From contig NW_026252115.1 in assembly GCF_025399195.1 (NCBI RefSeq), forward strand, positions 218,606 through 282,605: a stretch of DNA of 64,000 nt. The letters run 5' to 3'. Position numbers and translations under genes: made by a program. The notes beneath the pieces were generated by a model that was not told the origin of the DNA, did not search any database, and was given only the letters and a program-made list of their open reading frames with translations. Source of the DNA: Umbelopsis ramanniana AG. Its lineage: Eukaryota > Mucoromycota > Umbelopsidomycetes > Umbelopsidales > Umbelopsidaceae. Shown here in pieces: positions 10,980 through 22,600 of the stretch. How positions within the stretch are numbered: position 1 is the first letter of the stretch; each line of letters opens with the position of its first letter.

Positions 10980-11610
10980 TTGCAATTCAACGTTACATTG
11001 TTCAACCATGCCGGCATTACAGACCCAAAATATATAGTTGAGAGTGATCAAGCAATTACTGACACCTGGTATCATCAGCATCATAAGATTGCTGTATTTT
11101 ATCTGTCTTCATAAGCTCTTCTTTTGCATACTATCTGCTTTGTTGATGAGACTGATTGCCATTCAATACACTTCAGGCAAGGGTCACTTTGTATTCTTGA
11201 CTCAGTATACGCCACCGTAATCCTGTGGCACAGCAGGTATACATAAAGTTTTCTGACTATGAAAGTCAACCTTTGCCTTACCTGAAATACCGGGAGACAA
11301 GAAATATGTGTGGCTGAGCGTCATTAACGGTCTGAGCGCATTATATCAAGTTTGCGCGAATGTTTCATGGTCATATCTGAAAGGGTAAAATCTCTTGAGA
11401 AAACACAAGGTTAGAAATACCAATTCCTGTATCACATACGCAAAGGCAACGTTGACGGTGGTATTTCAAACTGTCTCTGTCGAATCTGCCAGATCAACAA
11501 ATTATAACTCCAAAATCCTCTCACTGTCAATCATCAAGTCAACAGATGCAGATAAAAGATGGAAAAAATTGGGCTGATCAAGCTACATTACACATTCGAT
11601 GTACTTCATT

Positions 11611-11664
11611 TCAAAAGCTACCGATAACAGCGCAAAGCACTAAACTAGCAGCAATTAGCATGTT
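11611..11664 (-). pseudogene. Untranslated remnant of paralogue 7 hydrophobic tail
   Basis: The stretch is in frame with the coding region and homologous to the C-terminal tails of paralogues 5, 6 and 8, ending at the shared stop codon at 11611-11613. It is separated from the open frame only by the TAA at 11665-11667. Confidence 0.8.
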
Positions 11665-12021
11665 TTACTTGGTCAGTGAAATTCCAGCACTGGTATCATT
11701 TGTAGTGGCAGATCCTGCTTTCTTGTATGTGCACCATCCTGAAACCGCAATATCAACATTGCCAGTGGATGGGAATGGAATCGGCTGGCCGTTACAAGGT
11801 AAAGTGTAAGACGTATCAGCCAGGGAGGTACCACCCAATGGAAATCCTGAGCAGTTACCAGAAGCGTCACACTGGCATGGAGCAAAAACATTGTCAACGG
11901 TCATGGTGCAGGACCTATCAGTGACGACCAAGTTAATGTAGCATGAGTCCCATCCAGCTATAGGTGTGAGAGTAGTAACGGCTGGGCTGAAACCGCAGCC
12001 CGACGAGAAGGTGACTGACAT
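11665..12021 (-). CDS. Small 8-Cys protein, paralogue 7, tail removed by nonsense codon (118 aa)
   Basis: The protein starts MSVTFSSGC and is otherwise a normal subfamily II member with all eight cysteines. The reading frame stops at LTK, where sister copies continue LTKSNM. The single base change converts the serine codon TCA to TAA. The 17 codons beyond it (11611-11664) are still open and still encode the hydrophobic tail up to the usual stop, so the change is recent. The product would lack a membrane tail. An upstream in-frame start exists but overlaps the TATA region (12104-12111). Confidence 0.75.
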   Translation of the reverse strand: MSVTFSSGCGFSPAVTTLTPIAGWDSCYINLVVTDRSCTMTVDNVFAPCQCDASGNCSGFPLGGTSLADTSYTLPCNGQPIPFPSTGNVDIAVSGWCTYKKAGSATTNDTSAGISLTK

Positions 12022-12103
12022 TAAGGAATAAGAGAGCGACTTGAGAAATGAAAAAAAGTAAAAAGAAAAGGTAAAGGACCCTATAATTATTGAAATTCGT
12101 GCG

Positions 12104-12111
12104 TTTTTATA
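12104..12111 (-). promoter_or_regulatory. TATA box of paralogue 7
   Basis: TATAAAAA about 83 bases upstream of the ATG. The promoter is intact although the gene carries a nonsense codon. Confidence 0.6.
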
Positions 12112-12722
12112 TGGCAATCTACGTTGCTCAACCATGCCGGTGTTTCAGACGCAAACTATATACTTGAGAGTGACAAAAATACAATTACTGACACTCTGCG
12201 TTATCAGTATCTTAAGATTGCTGCATTTTTTCCATTTTCACAAGCTCTTCTTGACATACTATCTGCTTTCATGATGATACTGATTGCCATTCAATACACT
12301 TCAGGCAAGGGTCACTTTGTATTTTTGACTCAGTATACGCCGATGTAATGCTGTGGCACCACAGATAGACATAAAGTTTTCTGACTATGAAAGTCGACCT
12401 TTGCATTACCTAAAACACCAGGAGACAGAAATATGTGTGGTTGAGCGTCAGTAACGGTCTGAGCGCATTATATCAAGTTTGCGCGAATGTTTCATGGTTG
12501 TATTTGAAAAGGGTAAAATCTCTTGAGAAAACAAGGTTAGAAATACCAATTCCTATATCACATACGCAAAGGCAACTTTGAAGGTGGTAGTTCAAACTGT
12601 CTCTGTCGAATCTGCCAGATCAACAAATTATAACTCCAAAATCCTCTCACTGTCAATCATTAAGTCAACAGGTGCGGAAAAATGGGCTGGTCAAGCTACA
12701 TTACACATTCGATGTATTATAT

Positions 12723-13136
12723 TTAAAAGCTACCGATAACAGCACAAAGCACTAAACTAGCAGCAATTAGCATGTTTGACTTGGTCAGTGAAATTCCAGC
12801 ACTGGTATTATTATTTGTAGTGGCAGAACCTGCTTTCTTGTATGTGCATGATCCTGAAACAGAGAATTCAGAGCTGCCAGTGGATGGGAATGGGATAGGT
12901 TGACCGTTACATGGGATGGCTTGAGTCGCGTCGGCTGTGGGAGTGCCAGCTACTGATACCCCTGAACAATTACCAGAAGCGTCGCATTGGCAAGGCGTGA
13001 ATTGATTATCGACGGTAATAGTACAGTTTGCTGCAGTAATGACAAAGTTTGCATAGCAAGAGTCATACCCAGCAACAGGCGAAGGAGTGGGAATAGGAGT
13101 AGTAGCAGGGCAGCCTGAAGAGAAGGTAATGGTCAT
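12723..13136 (-). CDS. Small 8-Cys protein with hydrophobic tail, paralogue 8 (137 aa)
   Basis: Last unit of the tandem array. The protein starts MTITFSSGC and has a proline-rich segment at 10-20, the TPCQCDASGNC cluster, CNGQPIPFPSTG, GSCTYKKAG and an intact hydrophobic tail ending CAVIGSF. Eight cysteines follow subfamily II. A TATATAAA lies at 13198-13205. The function is unknown. Confidence 0.75.
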   Translation of the reverse strand: MTITFSSGCPATTPIPTPSPVAGYDSCYANFVITAANCTITVDNQFTPCQCDASGNCSGVSVAGTPTADATQAIPCNGQPIPFPSTGSSEFSVSGSCTYKKAGSATTNNNTSAGISLTKSNMLIAASLVLCAVIGSF

Positions 13137-14252
13137 AACGGAAGTAATGAAAGGCGTGAAGCAGTGGTAAAAAGATTCAGTTGGTGAAATGGCCCCATTT
13201 ATATAGAACTCTTCAGCGTTACCATGGTGACATATAAATATGTATTAGCATGCATAGATTTGCTGCGCTTCAGCCTTGGATTTAAGGCTTTTACCTTTCT
13301 GTTTTAGATTTCGTGAGGAATGGTCTGGTAACTCGTTGCGTTGTGTCAGATTATCACGTTTTCCACATGTGCTGTTGCTATATATGGCGCCAAATATAAT
13401 GCTGTTGATCCAGATCAATGTTCATGATGTAGGCGCAAACAGTAGTAAAAAGTAGCAGGAAATGGGTTGTAAAAGACACCAGAGGTACAGTGATATGATC
13501 AAGTGGTTTATACATTGGTTTATTCCCTAAACGTTATCCAGCGCTATGTTGAATTCTTACCGGGGTAGTATAAGCCTCAACTAATACCATATAAAAACTT
13601 TTCTCAAATATTTTCGCTGACGATGATAGGATGAAAATATAGTTCCTGTAGCACGATCTTCATCAGCGCCGCTGATAGTTGCTTAGCCACTACCAGAGTA
13701 CATATATAAAGCGATAACCAGCCTCAGCAATGTGAATATTCGGGGCTATATTGTATCATGGTGTCATTAGCATTTGCTGGTCATGTCGAGGAGTGTTTGT
13801 CGATGTGAACGAATCACTGTCTGTGAACCACTTGCTCAATGGAAGTAGAATTTAGTGTTATTCATGTTTTTCTCCTTACTTTTTGTGCCACTTGTCATGC
13901 CATGCACTGTTTGTTTCATTTCTGTCCCCGGTAAATCGGGGCTTCATGACCAGATTGACCGTCAAATTAGATCAACGCTGCAATGTTGATGAAGCTAAAA
14001 TGAGCTTTAGGGACTTGTCTATTTGACATAAAGTAATAAAGGATTAAGGCAAGACCAATTGAAGAAAGACAGATATTCAAAATCATTTTGTTTTACCATT
14101 GACAACATGAGCGACGTCTAGACGTCTACAATTTGGACCAGTGTGTACCCACTGGTACCGTATGGCCCAATAGACCACCAAAGCATAACATAGCATAGAA
14201 ATGGTGCCCAAATTTTCTCTTGGAAAGACTGAATTTATTGATAGTGATCGCC
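13137..14252. other. Spacer between paralogues 8 and 9
   Basis: Apart from the promoter of paralogue 8 I see no gene, RNA gene or clear repeat here. The spacer does not share the conserved blocks of the 1.1 kb units. Confidence 0.5.
13198..13205 (-). promoter_or_regulatory. TATA box of paralogue 8
   Basis: TATATAAA about 62 bases upstream of the ATG at 13136. Confidence 0.55.
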
Positions 14253-14756
14253 TCATAACATGATCCTGATCATAGTAGAAGCTACCAGAGCAAAGACGAG
14301 AACTATTTCTCTTTTGCCAAGGACAAGAGGATTTGCTATAGAAGTTGAAGGGATTGTAGAGCTTGCGGCTGGTGCGGGTGATATAATTGAATTTGTCCAT
14401 TTTGATGACGGCAGAGCTGTTGGCAGCGCAACTGTCGTGCCATTAGTTGTTGATTGACCAAACTGACATGTGCAAGATCCGACCACCGACTTGAGAGGTA
14501 ATAGAAGTCCCGTGATATTCCAAGTTGATCCGTCACAAGGAGCTTCGGCTGGCTGGCCATCCATGGTCAAGATAACGCAAAGCTTTTGGCTGTCGCACTT
14601 CGCGAAGTACGGCTGGTCTATGAATGTTAGATTGCAGCCAGGCGTAGTGAGGAAATAAACCATGTTGAAGCTGCATGCAGAATTACTGTCGGATGGTAAC
14701 GTGGAGGTACTATTATTAACGACGATGTTGCATCCTGGAGTATATGTTATAGTCAT
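14253..14756 (-). CDS. Small 8-Cys protein with hydrophobic tail, paralogue 9 (167 aa)
   Basis: Most distant and longest family member. It starts MTITYTPGC and has eight cysteines at about 9, 28, 41, 54, 60, 74, 95 and 97. This is the subfamily I pattern (C-x5-C and C-T-C) shared with paralogues 1 and 2 rather than with the nearer array. A Ser/Thr/Pro/Ala stalk precedes a basic GKRE and a hydrophobic C-terminus. No signal peptide is present. It may be closest to the ancestral form at the right edge of the cluster. The function is unknown. Confidence 0.72.
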   Translation of the reverse strand: MTITYTPGCNIVVNNSTSTLPSDSNSACSFNMVYFLTTPGCNLTFIDQPYFAKCDSQKLCVILTMDGQPAEAPCDGSTWNITGLLLPLKSVVGSCTCQFGQSTTNGTTVALPTALPSSKWTNSIISPAPAASSTIPSTSIANPLVLGKREIVLVFALVASTMIRIML

Positions 14757-17700
14757 TTACGCAAACGTAGGAGCAATGGGTCAGTGCCGGCTGAACGAAG
14801 ACTAGCGAAGTGACTTGGTTGAAGCAGTGTTTACGGAGAGTGAGTTTAGTGGAGAAAAAAAAAAGGCTGCATTGCAAGTCAAGGTGGAAATGCAATTAAT
14901 AAATTTCAAGGTAACAGGGAAAATGTGGATTGGAGCGATAAAGTAGTCAGAAAAGCCTACGGTGTACAGAAGTCATGGAAATGATCTCTTGACTTCATTG
15001 AATTTGCTGCCACGGTTAATTTTTGTAATACCAGGCAGGGGCCACACATTTGTCGAAATTTGCCAAACACACACTCATGGGGAATTTTCCTTTGCACCAT
15101 CTGCAACACGCAATTAGTGTGTACAACAGCATGGCTTTGCCGCAGCTTAATATGTTTTCATTCCATACTGAGCAACTACCTGCAACGAGACGGTGGCGTA
15201 ATATGATAGAGATACCATCTTGTTTTGCTAATGAATCCAAAATTGCCTATGCAAACTAACACATACAGAATGTGATGGGCGGGGGCCTTGTAGCTGTCAG
15301 ATTATATTAGAAGTCTGCCGTTTACATTGATGTTTTCCCTCAATGTGCTGATTGATTGCTTCAGACGACGTTGGTGCCAATACTCATGTCTGCATATGTA
15401 TGATTGTCCAATAGTGAATCAAAGGTAGCAAATGGAGAAAGTTGACCATTATGTTACTGATGTGCTCTTGGAACGACAATGTTCTCAGATAAGGAGACAT
15501 GATCAATGAAGAGCCTGCCATTCGAATCTTAGATTCTGACAGTAAATCAGGCAAGTAAATGTATTTCTATTTCTTGCTGGCTGATATGATTGCATATTGC
15601 AAACACTGCATATGAAATCAGTCAGTATAGCGTAACCTACACAATGACCTTTTAGCAGTACTAACGTGAACGCACATCGATTGGTCCCATGAATCAAAGA
15701 ATTATAGGAACAAATGGCTTCAAGCAAATTTTAAACTAGTAAGGACCTGCTTGTGTTCCTAACCTTTTTCATGAAGGATCTTTATTGCTATCAATATCAA
15801 ATCATATCACCATAGAAGAAATAAATAAAGCAAGAGAATGTTCTTTGCTTCCCATTTTGAACGGACTAGCCGTAGCAGCTGTGTCTATTGCGTTATTTGA
15901 GCCAGATATCGAAATTATTGCGGATGTAGGTTATATATAATTGTATCTATCCAGCTCATTGACCTTTAGTGTTAATTAGGGCATCAAAATCATAACCAAT
16001 TGAGCAAAACTGAATTTAAGCACATGCTTTTTCAGAGCGTAAACGTACTAACCCAACCTTCAGACAACAATAGTTGAATACCCTCAGGATACAAGGCGGC
16101 AATATTGGTGTTGGCCACGCCTTGCTTGTATCCATGGAAGTGGCTAAATTCAATGGTCGAAGTATTCTAGCTTAGATGGTCTTGGACTGCTACTTCGAAA
16201 GAGATGAATTGTTTATGAACTAAATAATTATAATCGTAACAACAAAATTGTTTGTCGAGCGAATTCGTGGCTCTTGTTCCTGCATGACATATGCACGCCA
16301 CTATATGGCTGCAAAAGGAAGTCAAAGTGATTCCGCATTCTAATCTGTAACATTGTTTGACATTATAGTTACTCCAATGTGCAAATGAAGGACGGGACAA
16401 CATTTTTAGCGTGTGCAGTCGGTCGGAATTTGGGAAGTCAATAGGTGAGATAAGAGACGAAACCGAAGAAATTGAAAAGCTTCAGCGAATTTCAGCAGGG
16501 ACTGCTATTAAAAGTTAATGTTCATGTTTTTAGAAACTGGAGGGAAACTTCACTTTACCCACCCCTTGCCAGTTCAGCAACGCTCGTATAGTGCTTTGTT
16601 CGTTTGGAGAAAATTGAGCTATCTCCTGTTTTCAACAGCCTCAGGGTTCAGTTATCCTCGATTGGGTATGTTGAAATTGTTTACCAATTACGACCCTGGA
16701 TTTTAGCGACAATCAAACACAGTCGGGCAGTCCAACTTTCTACGAGTATTTTGAGCGTGTTGCCTTGCTAATAATAGTGAGCTTCAAACTTTGGTAGTAT
16801 TTTGGTACCTCGTGCATAGCTGGGTCTCGCTTGTACGGACTAGTGTTACGATATACAAGTTCTGAAGTCACAGTAGAGGTTTCTTTTTGCTATTTGAGAA
16901 AGAAAGACTAGATCGGTCGCCTTTTAGATAAAAGTAATTTGACCTGGCTTGTGCACAAAGTAGCAATGGCTGAAAAGGCAATCAAGCCCAGCTACAAAAT
17001 GAACAAGCAAAGGTGAACCCTAAGGATTTTAGCAATTTGAGAAAAAGGTTATTATGATTTACACCAATCGATTGATTGGGCACAAGCGAACGAGGCAGGG
17101 AAGAAATCTTACGCGGGCTCGGCTTGTTACACGATTCGCATGCACGGTGTCGGCCAGGTTGCTCGAAACAGGCTTATAACTTGATTTGGGATAGTAAATA
17201 CGTATGGTGCTTGACACTATAGAAGCAAAAAGGGGGCTCGAGTATGTGCGTTACTGCTGTTTCGTGCTCCTCTCAACGCTGAATCTCAGGTTCAAGAATC
17301 CGCTTTATGCAAAAGCTAAAATTTTTTCTTCAAATTCATGCCAAAAGGTGTGTACATCCTTTTATGAATTCAATCGCCGATAAATTGTGATCCAGCTTAA
17401 TTCGTCCAAGATGGATTTTATTGCTGAACGATATGGTTCATGATCCCCGCGTTCAACGAGGAAGGAAAGATCAAAGGGCCATTCAAAACAATAAAACCGG
17501 TGTTTCATATTTCACATGAAGCTCTCAGCAACTCCATAGGCAAAAGTCAAGAAAGCGGGTTTATTAGGTGGCACTTTGTGTAATACAACTTTGCCTCATG
17601 CGGGGATTTCGTGATTCGAAAGAAGAGGAGGAAGGTCGCCCACTTTGCTGAATGGCCACTAGTTTCGCCTGCCTCTTGCAGGCTTCCAATATTTCTATTC

Positions 17701-18170
17701 TAATATCGATGGCCAATCCGGGCATTGCCACAACGTGGGTGGACCACATTTTGACTTGAGGACCCATCTTCAGTCGAGTCAGTTACTAGGGGACGCATTT
17801 GCCATGACAAAATCCACGGAGATGAGAAAATTGGCTGTTGGGTTGTGCGCTGATACCCTGCTAATTTTCACTTGATTGCCCGAATGAAATCAGAAATGTG
17901 GTCTTGCTGAACTTGGCTATCGCCACTCAAAGCGGCAGTTTAACCTCATTAAATTGTGGTAACACAATAACTTGAGTATCGTTGCAAAGAAGTTGCGTTA
18001 CACTATAAAGACTGGGTCACCTCTCTACACACGTTAAATCCTTTTTATCTCGCTTCTCTTTAACGCTTTTTGCCTGGTTGCAAACAAGTTCTCTTCTTCA
18101 CCACCCACCCCAGTCCAATTCCTTAACACCACCAACCTTTTTTTTTTCTCTTTTTGTCACGAAGAAGATA
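14757..18170. other. Gene-poor stretch of 3.4 kb
   Basis: Open frames here are short and show no family likeness or plausible splice structure. I see no tRNA, rRNA or transposase. The right end holds the promoter of the double-psi barrel gene: CTATAAAG at about 18003-18010, then a C/T-rich leader. The stretch may hold regulatory DNA or decayed mobile DNA, but nothing positive supports either. Confidence 0.5.
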
Positions 18171-19269
18171 ATGTTCATTCGTCATTTGCTTCTATCGACT
18201 ACTGTCGCAGCCATGCTGGGTTCCATGGCTACCGCTTTCCCACTCCCTGGTCACTCTAAGCGTGCTGAATCCAAGAGTTGCGCTACCGTCGTCAAGGGTA
18301 CCACTTTGACCTCAACTCCTTTCTACATCACCTTCAATGGTACCATTGAAGGCGATGCATGCTCGTCCATCAACGGCAGTACCAGCCATTTCACTCTGCA
18401 CTCGTTCAACAGTTCAGACTACCTTACTGCTGTCAACCTTGATGGCACCACCACCAACGGTACTTCTTGCGACATTACCATCCCTGACAACCGTTACCAA
18501 ACCGTCACTGGAAAGAGTGTGTTCGTTTTCGTTCCTCTCATTACTGCTGATGGTAATAAGACTTCCATCAGCTGCGGTAATGATAAGCCCGTTGCCTTGA
18601 ACGTCAACTTGGATTCCTTCAACGTTCCTGGCGTTAACGTCACTACCACTACCATTACTGGTGAGACTACCACCACTCATGCTGCTGCTCCTACCCACCA
18701 TGCCCAAGAAGTTCACCATACCACCACCACCACTACCGAGGAACCTCATACCACCCATGAACCTCATACCACCCACCATACCACCACTACCCACCACACC
18801 ACCACCACCACTACCACCACTCACCATGCCACCACTACTCATCATAGCAATGAAGACGACAGCTCTGATGACAGTGGTGGTGCTGACTCTTTCTCTGGAA
18901 GAGGTACCTGGTTCATTCCTGAAACTGAAGGTGGCGCCCAAGGTGCCTGCGGTCCTTTTGAATCCAATTCCGACATGATTGGTGCTCTTGTGAGTACAAA
19001 GTCTCGTTTACTTTCAATCTTTATGAAGCCATCTTTACTAATTTTTTTATTTTTTCTAGAACGCTCCTCAATACGGTAACCTCAATGGCAAGAGCTCCTG
19101 GTGTGGAAAGAAGGTCAAGGTCTCCAGCGGTGGCAAGAGCATCATTATCACCATCAATGACGCTTGCCCTGAGTGCGCCCACGGCTCTATTGATTTGACT
19201 CAAGCTGCCTTCGAAAAGCTCGGTAACCTCGTTACCGGTGTTCTTCCCATCACTTGGCACGAGATTTAA
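18171..19269 (+). CDS. Secreted RlpA/expansin-like double-psi beta-barrel protein (342 aa, 2 exons)
   Basis: Exons are 18171-18989 and 19060-19269. The intron is GTGAGT...CTAG and the joined frame is open. Residues 1-22 are a signal peptide, followed by a Kex2-like site (SKR-AE). Residues 30-160 are a glycosylation-rich domain I do not recognise. Residues 165-230 are a Thr/His-rich linker with repeated HHTTTT and about 17 histidines, then an acidic DSSDD patch. The C-terminal 100 residues are a DPBB domain (GRGTWF, GACG, WCGKKV, NDACPEC, GSIDLTQAAFEKL). Such proteins usually act at the cell wall and bind polysaccharide without clear hydrolysis. The ATG at 18171 is preferred over an upstream non-ATG frame. 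Confidence 0.9.
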
Positions 19270-19640
19270 ATGGTTTTTGCCATGGACCCAGCTTAGAAAA
19301 TTTCCCTTCATTTTAGTTTTGTAGTAGCTACTTTCTCTACCGTCTGATTTTTTTAATGTATCATCGTTCTCAGTGATAATAGTAAAAATCGACACGACCC
19401 CCTTTCCCTCTATGCAAATCATCGTTCAAATGACGTGAGACGTTTTCGCTACACTGGTAATATCTGCTGCGCACGCTCCAGATGCGCACGGAATGAAATG
19501 CAGGGTGAGCGGTAAATATTTACATGCATTCATGTCAGCCGGTTGACATATTGTGGCGGTCAAAAGTATCAATGTTTTCTTATTATTGCATTTTAATTAT
19601 GTTTTTTTTATTTATTTTAAAAACTTTTCACCCTCTTGGT

Positions 19641-22600
19641 TTATCGCTTGTATTGCCCGGGTGTACCAGGTTTGGTCAAGGCCGCAGGAGAATTAATGCC
19701 GGTATCCTTTGGTGTTGCTTTCAACCAATTGGATTTGCGGCCCTTTTCATAGATCTCTTCGAGCACCGTTCCAAAAGTACCATTCTCTCGTAACTCGAGG
19801 TACTTTTTATACAACAACAATGCCTACACCAAAGGAAGAACTTAGTTTCTGCGTAGCAACTTTCAAATCATCTGCTGTCTCAACTTACCGTCTTGGCATC
19901 TTCAATACTGTTGTGCGTAACTTGTTGAATATCCAGCTGAAGCAGAGCCCACGCCAAGAAACGTAATGAAATTTTTCTGTGCCCAGTGAAAGAAACGATA
20001 AATATCCACTGTGTGTCGAATTGACTTCTTAAACACCATCACCTACCGTTGTCTGTTTCGCATGTAGTATATATCTAGAGTATCTATGACTTGCTCGGGG
20101 GGTACCAAAATATCTAAAGTGCACTGTCAGAATCACAATCGCAAGATCTGACAATGCATTCGTCACCAGAAATACTTACTGATGATACGGAAATCGCTCT
20201 TCAAGCCGTGACCAATGAAGATACATCCAAGATCAACCAATAGTCTTAGCTTCTTGTACGCAATCTTGAGAGGTACAAGAGTGTGTTTCGAGGTCTGTGG
20301 ATCAAGATCACCCGCTACATCGGACAAATCCCCAAATTAATGAATTTATGCCAAATTGGCTTAGATATGGCCATTTAATTTACCTTCAATACCACTGTAT
20401 TCCGTAAGGTAGTCGACAATGGGTTCGCTGTTCGCAATATAATCATCGATGAAAGGCGTTCCTTCCATATCCCCGCTTTCGCCTCTGAGCACACTGACGC
20501 GAGCAAGACTGAGTCGACTGGGCCGAATGACAGACTTGGTACCATCGCTACGAATTTCGGTTTCTTCTTGGCTCAATGCTACAAATTCCGCATCGATCGA
20601 GATCAAAGTTCCAGCTTTTGGCATTTCATCCTGGCTAAGAATTTTGTAGGATGGGGGCTCAGTAGACGGGTTTCTAAAAAGCGAGAACCAGTCAGTGAAA
20701 TGTCTTTCACCATAAGCTTTCCTTTTTGAGTGCACTTACTTCGTAATGGAAATGTCCTTAAAGAGGATCGATAGGTCAACATGCGAAGGTAGCTTGGATA
20801 AATCTAGAAGCTGGTCTAAATCAACCCGGGTATATTGAAGGATGGAAGGTATCTATTTTGTCAAAAGGTTGAGGTTATCATCCATTGCCAAGGTTTGATG
20901 TTTGCCAAACTCCACTGTAACTTACCTTCCAACTGCCTTTGAAGGAAAACACCTCATCAGCTTCGATATTCTTGACCAAAAAGTCATTAAAGAGGTACCA
21001 TGGTGACTTTTCGGATCCCTCCAATTCTGCGGTGGGTACTGGTGTTCAAATGTTCAGTAAAGAAATGTGTAGGGTGATGTCACAGATGAAATTATAGACA
21101 TGGACATACTTCGGATCTGGGAGACCAAGTGTGGTACTTCTCTGTCACTCTGCACTTGAGATACAATAGACTAAACCAGTGCGTTAGGCTAACTTGCTGA
21201 GAAATTCCTCGCCAAACTGAACTGGAAAAAAAGGACTTACCGAGAGCTCATAAACAGCTAGCTGCTGAGAACCCACAAGGAGCTCAATCGGCACTGGCTG
21301 TCTTGGATCTAGCGCTTTGATATCAATTTCATCTTCGACAATCCTAATGAGCAATCTGTTTGGAACATACAAGGCATGGTGAGTAGTCAGATTAAAGCAT
21401 CGGTGTGAAGCATTCATACTTACCGTTCCGGTAACCAAGTCTTGCTAGTGCCACCAGGTGATTCTGCACCGCTGTCACTATCGGTTCTAGGACTAGTGGT
21501 AGTATTGTGAGCTGACGCTTGACTGCCTTTTCCATTACCATTAGCATGGTGTCGCCATAAGCTCGCTTGCTCCGAAGATGTAATGCCAGAGTTAATGGTC
21601 AAAATGCTAGGAAGTTCGCGAAGCAGCTTCTTGGTAGCAATCGGTTGATATTGCTGACAATTAACACAATAAGCTTTTGTCTTGGTTTCTCGATTAATGC
21701 TCGTCTTAAGCAAACTTGCAAACGAGCGCTTCTTGATCCTTTGATCCTGCTTGACATTTGAGGACGCCAGCTAGGTCACAAAATAAATGTTTTAGTTTCT
21801 TTCGTCCAATTAATGCGAATATCAGCATAGTGTTGCCCACCTTTTTAGGGTACATGATATCCACCACGTAAGGATAAGTGGTTCTAATGATCTCGTTCGA
21901 ACAGTGCGAGCATTTGCTATAATTGGTGGTTTTGAGACCAAACACCTGCTGAATGGTGGATGGCATATCCGATGGAGATTCCACTTCAGATGCAGCAGTG
22001 ATGGATCGTAGAACGATCGGATTAGAGTTCGGCGTAAATGTCTCTTGATGTAATTGCTCAAGAATAAAGCGTATGAAATTTTGAATGAGCATAGAGTAGG
22101 AAATTGAATGATCGGGTTGTTCAGGTTCGAACAGGCCAAGCGCACCAGCTACATGAGCATATGTTAGCGTAATTGTAATGGATGTGGGTCTTCCAAAAAA
22201 AAAAAAAAAAAACTTACCTTGGGGGATGGTGCGGAAAGCTCTCAAAAAGTTGGTAGCCTGGCAGTTTTGACCATTTGCATCTTCCAACATTCGAAACAAG
22301 AAGCCAAGTTCACAGCAGAGACAATTCTCCTTAGGACAATCCATAGCAATATGAGAAATAGCGATTTTTCTCAGTGGCAACGTAAAATGAAGCATTTGTA
22401 GCATGGAGTTACAGTAAGAGTTGGCGATATGAGTCTCCAGTCCACCATACTGAGTGTGATTGTAAAATCTGAGCGGCAAGAATCAAAGGGATGAGTTGCA
22501 AGAACATGACCTGGGTATACGACATGAACCAGAGCTTACCCGAAATCGAAATCTTCAACACCAAACCTACTGTATTGAATCTCAACGCGAGCATACGAGC

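Larger units (their letters stand above)
7130..13136. repeat. Six tandem gene-plus-spacer units of about 1.1 kb
   Basis: Stop-to-stop unit lengths are 1080, 1142, 1122, 1137 and 1112 bases, plus the last gene. The spacers are homologous too: the block at 10013-10090 recurs at about 11145-11220 and 12273-12348 with few or no differences. The rightmost units are the most alike and the leftmost two (7130 and 8210) have diverged most. This is tandem segmental amplification, not insertion of separate genes. Confidence 0.9.

Noticed and set aside
16969-17030. ATGGCTGAAAAGGC start followed by a possible short intron
   Set aside because: The frame ends after a few codons in every splice combination I tried, with no family likeness.
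17564-17767. 67-codon minus-strand frame starting MGPQVKMW
   Set aside because: It is short, has no recognised family, and no splice continuation was found.
18414-18941. Long minus-strand Gly/Ser/Val-rich frame over the double-psi barrel gene
   Set aside because: It is a shadow of the Thr/His-rich coding repeats on the plus strand.
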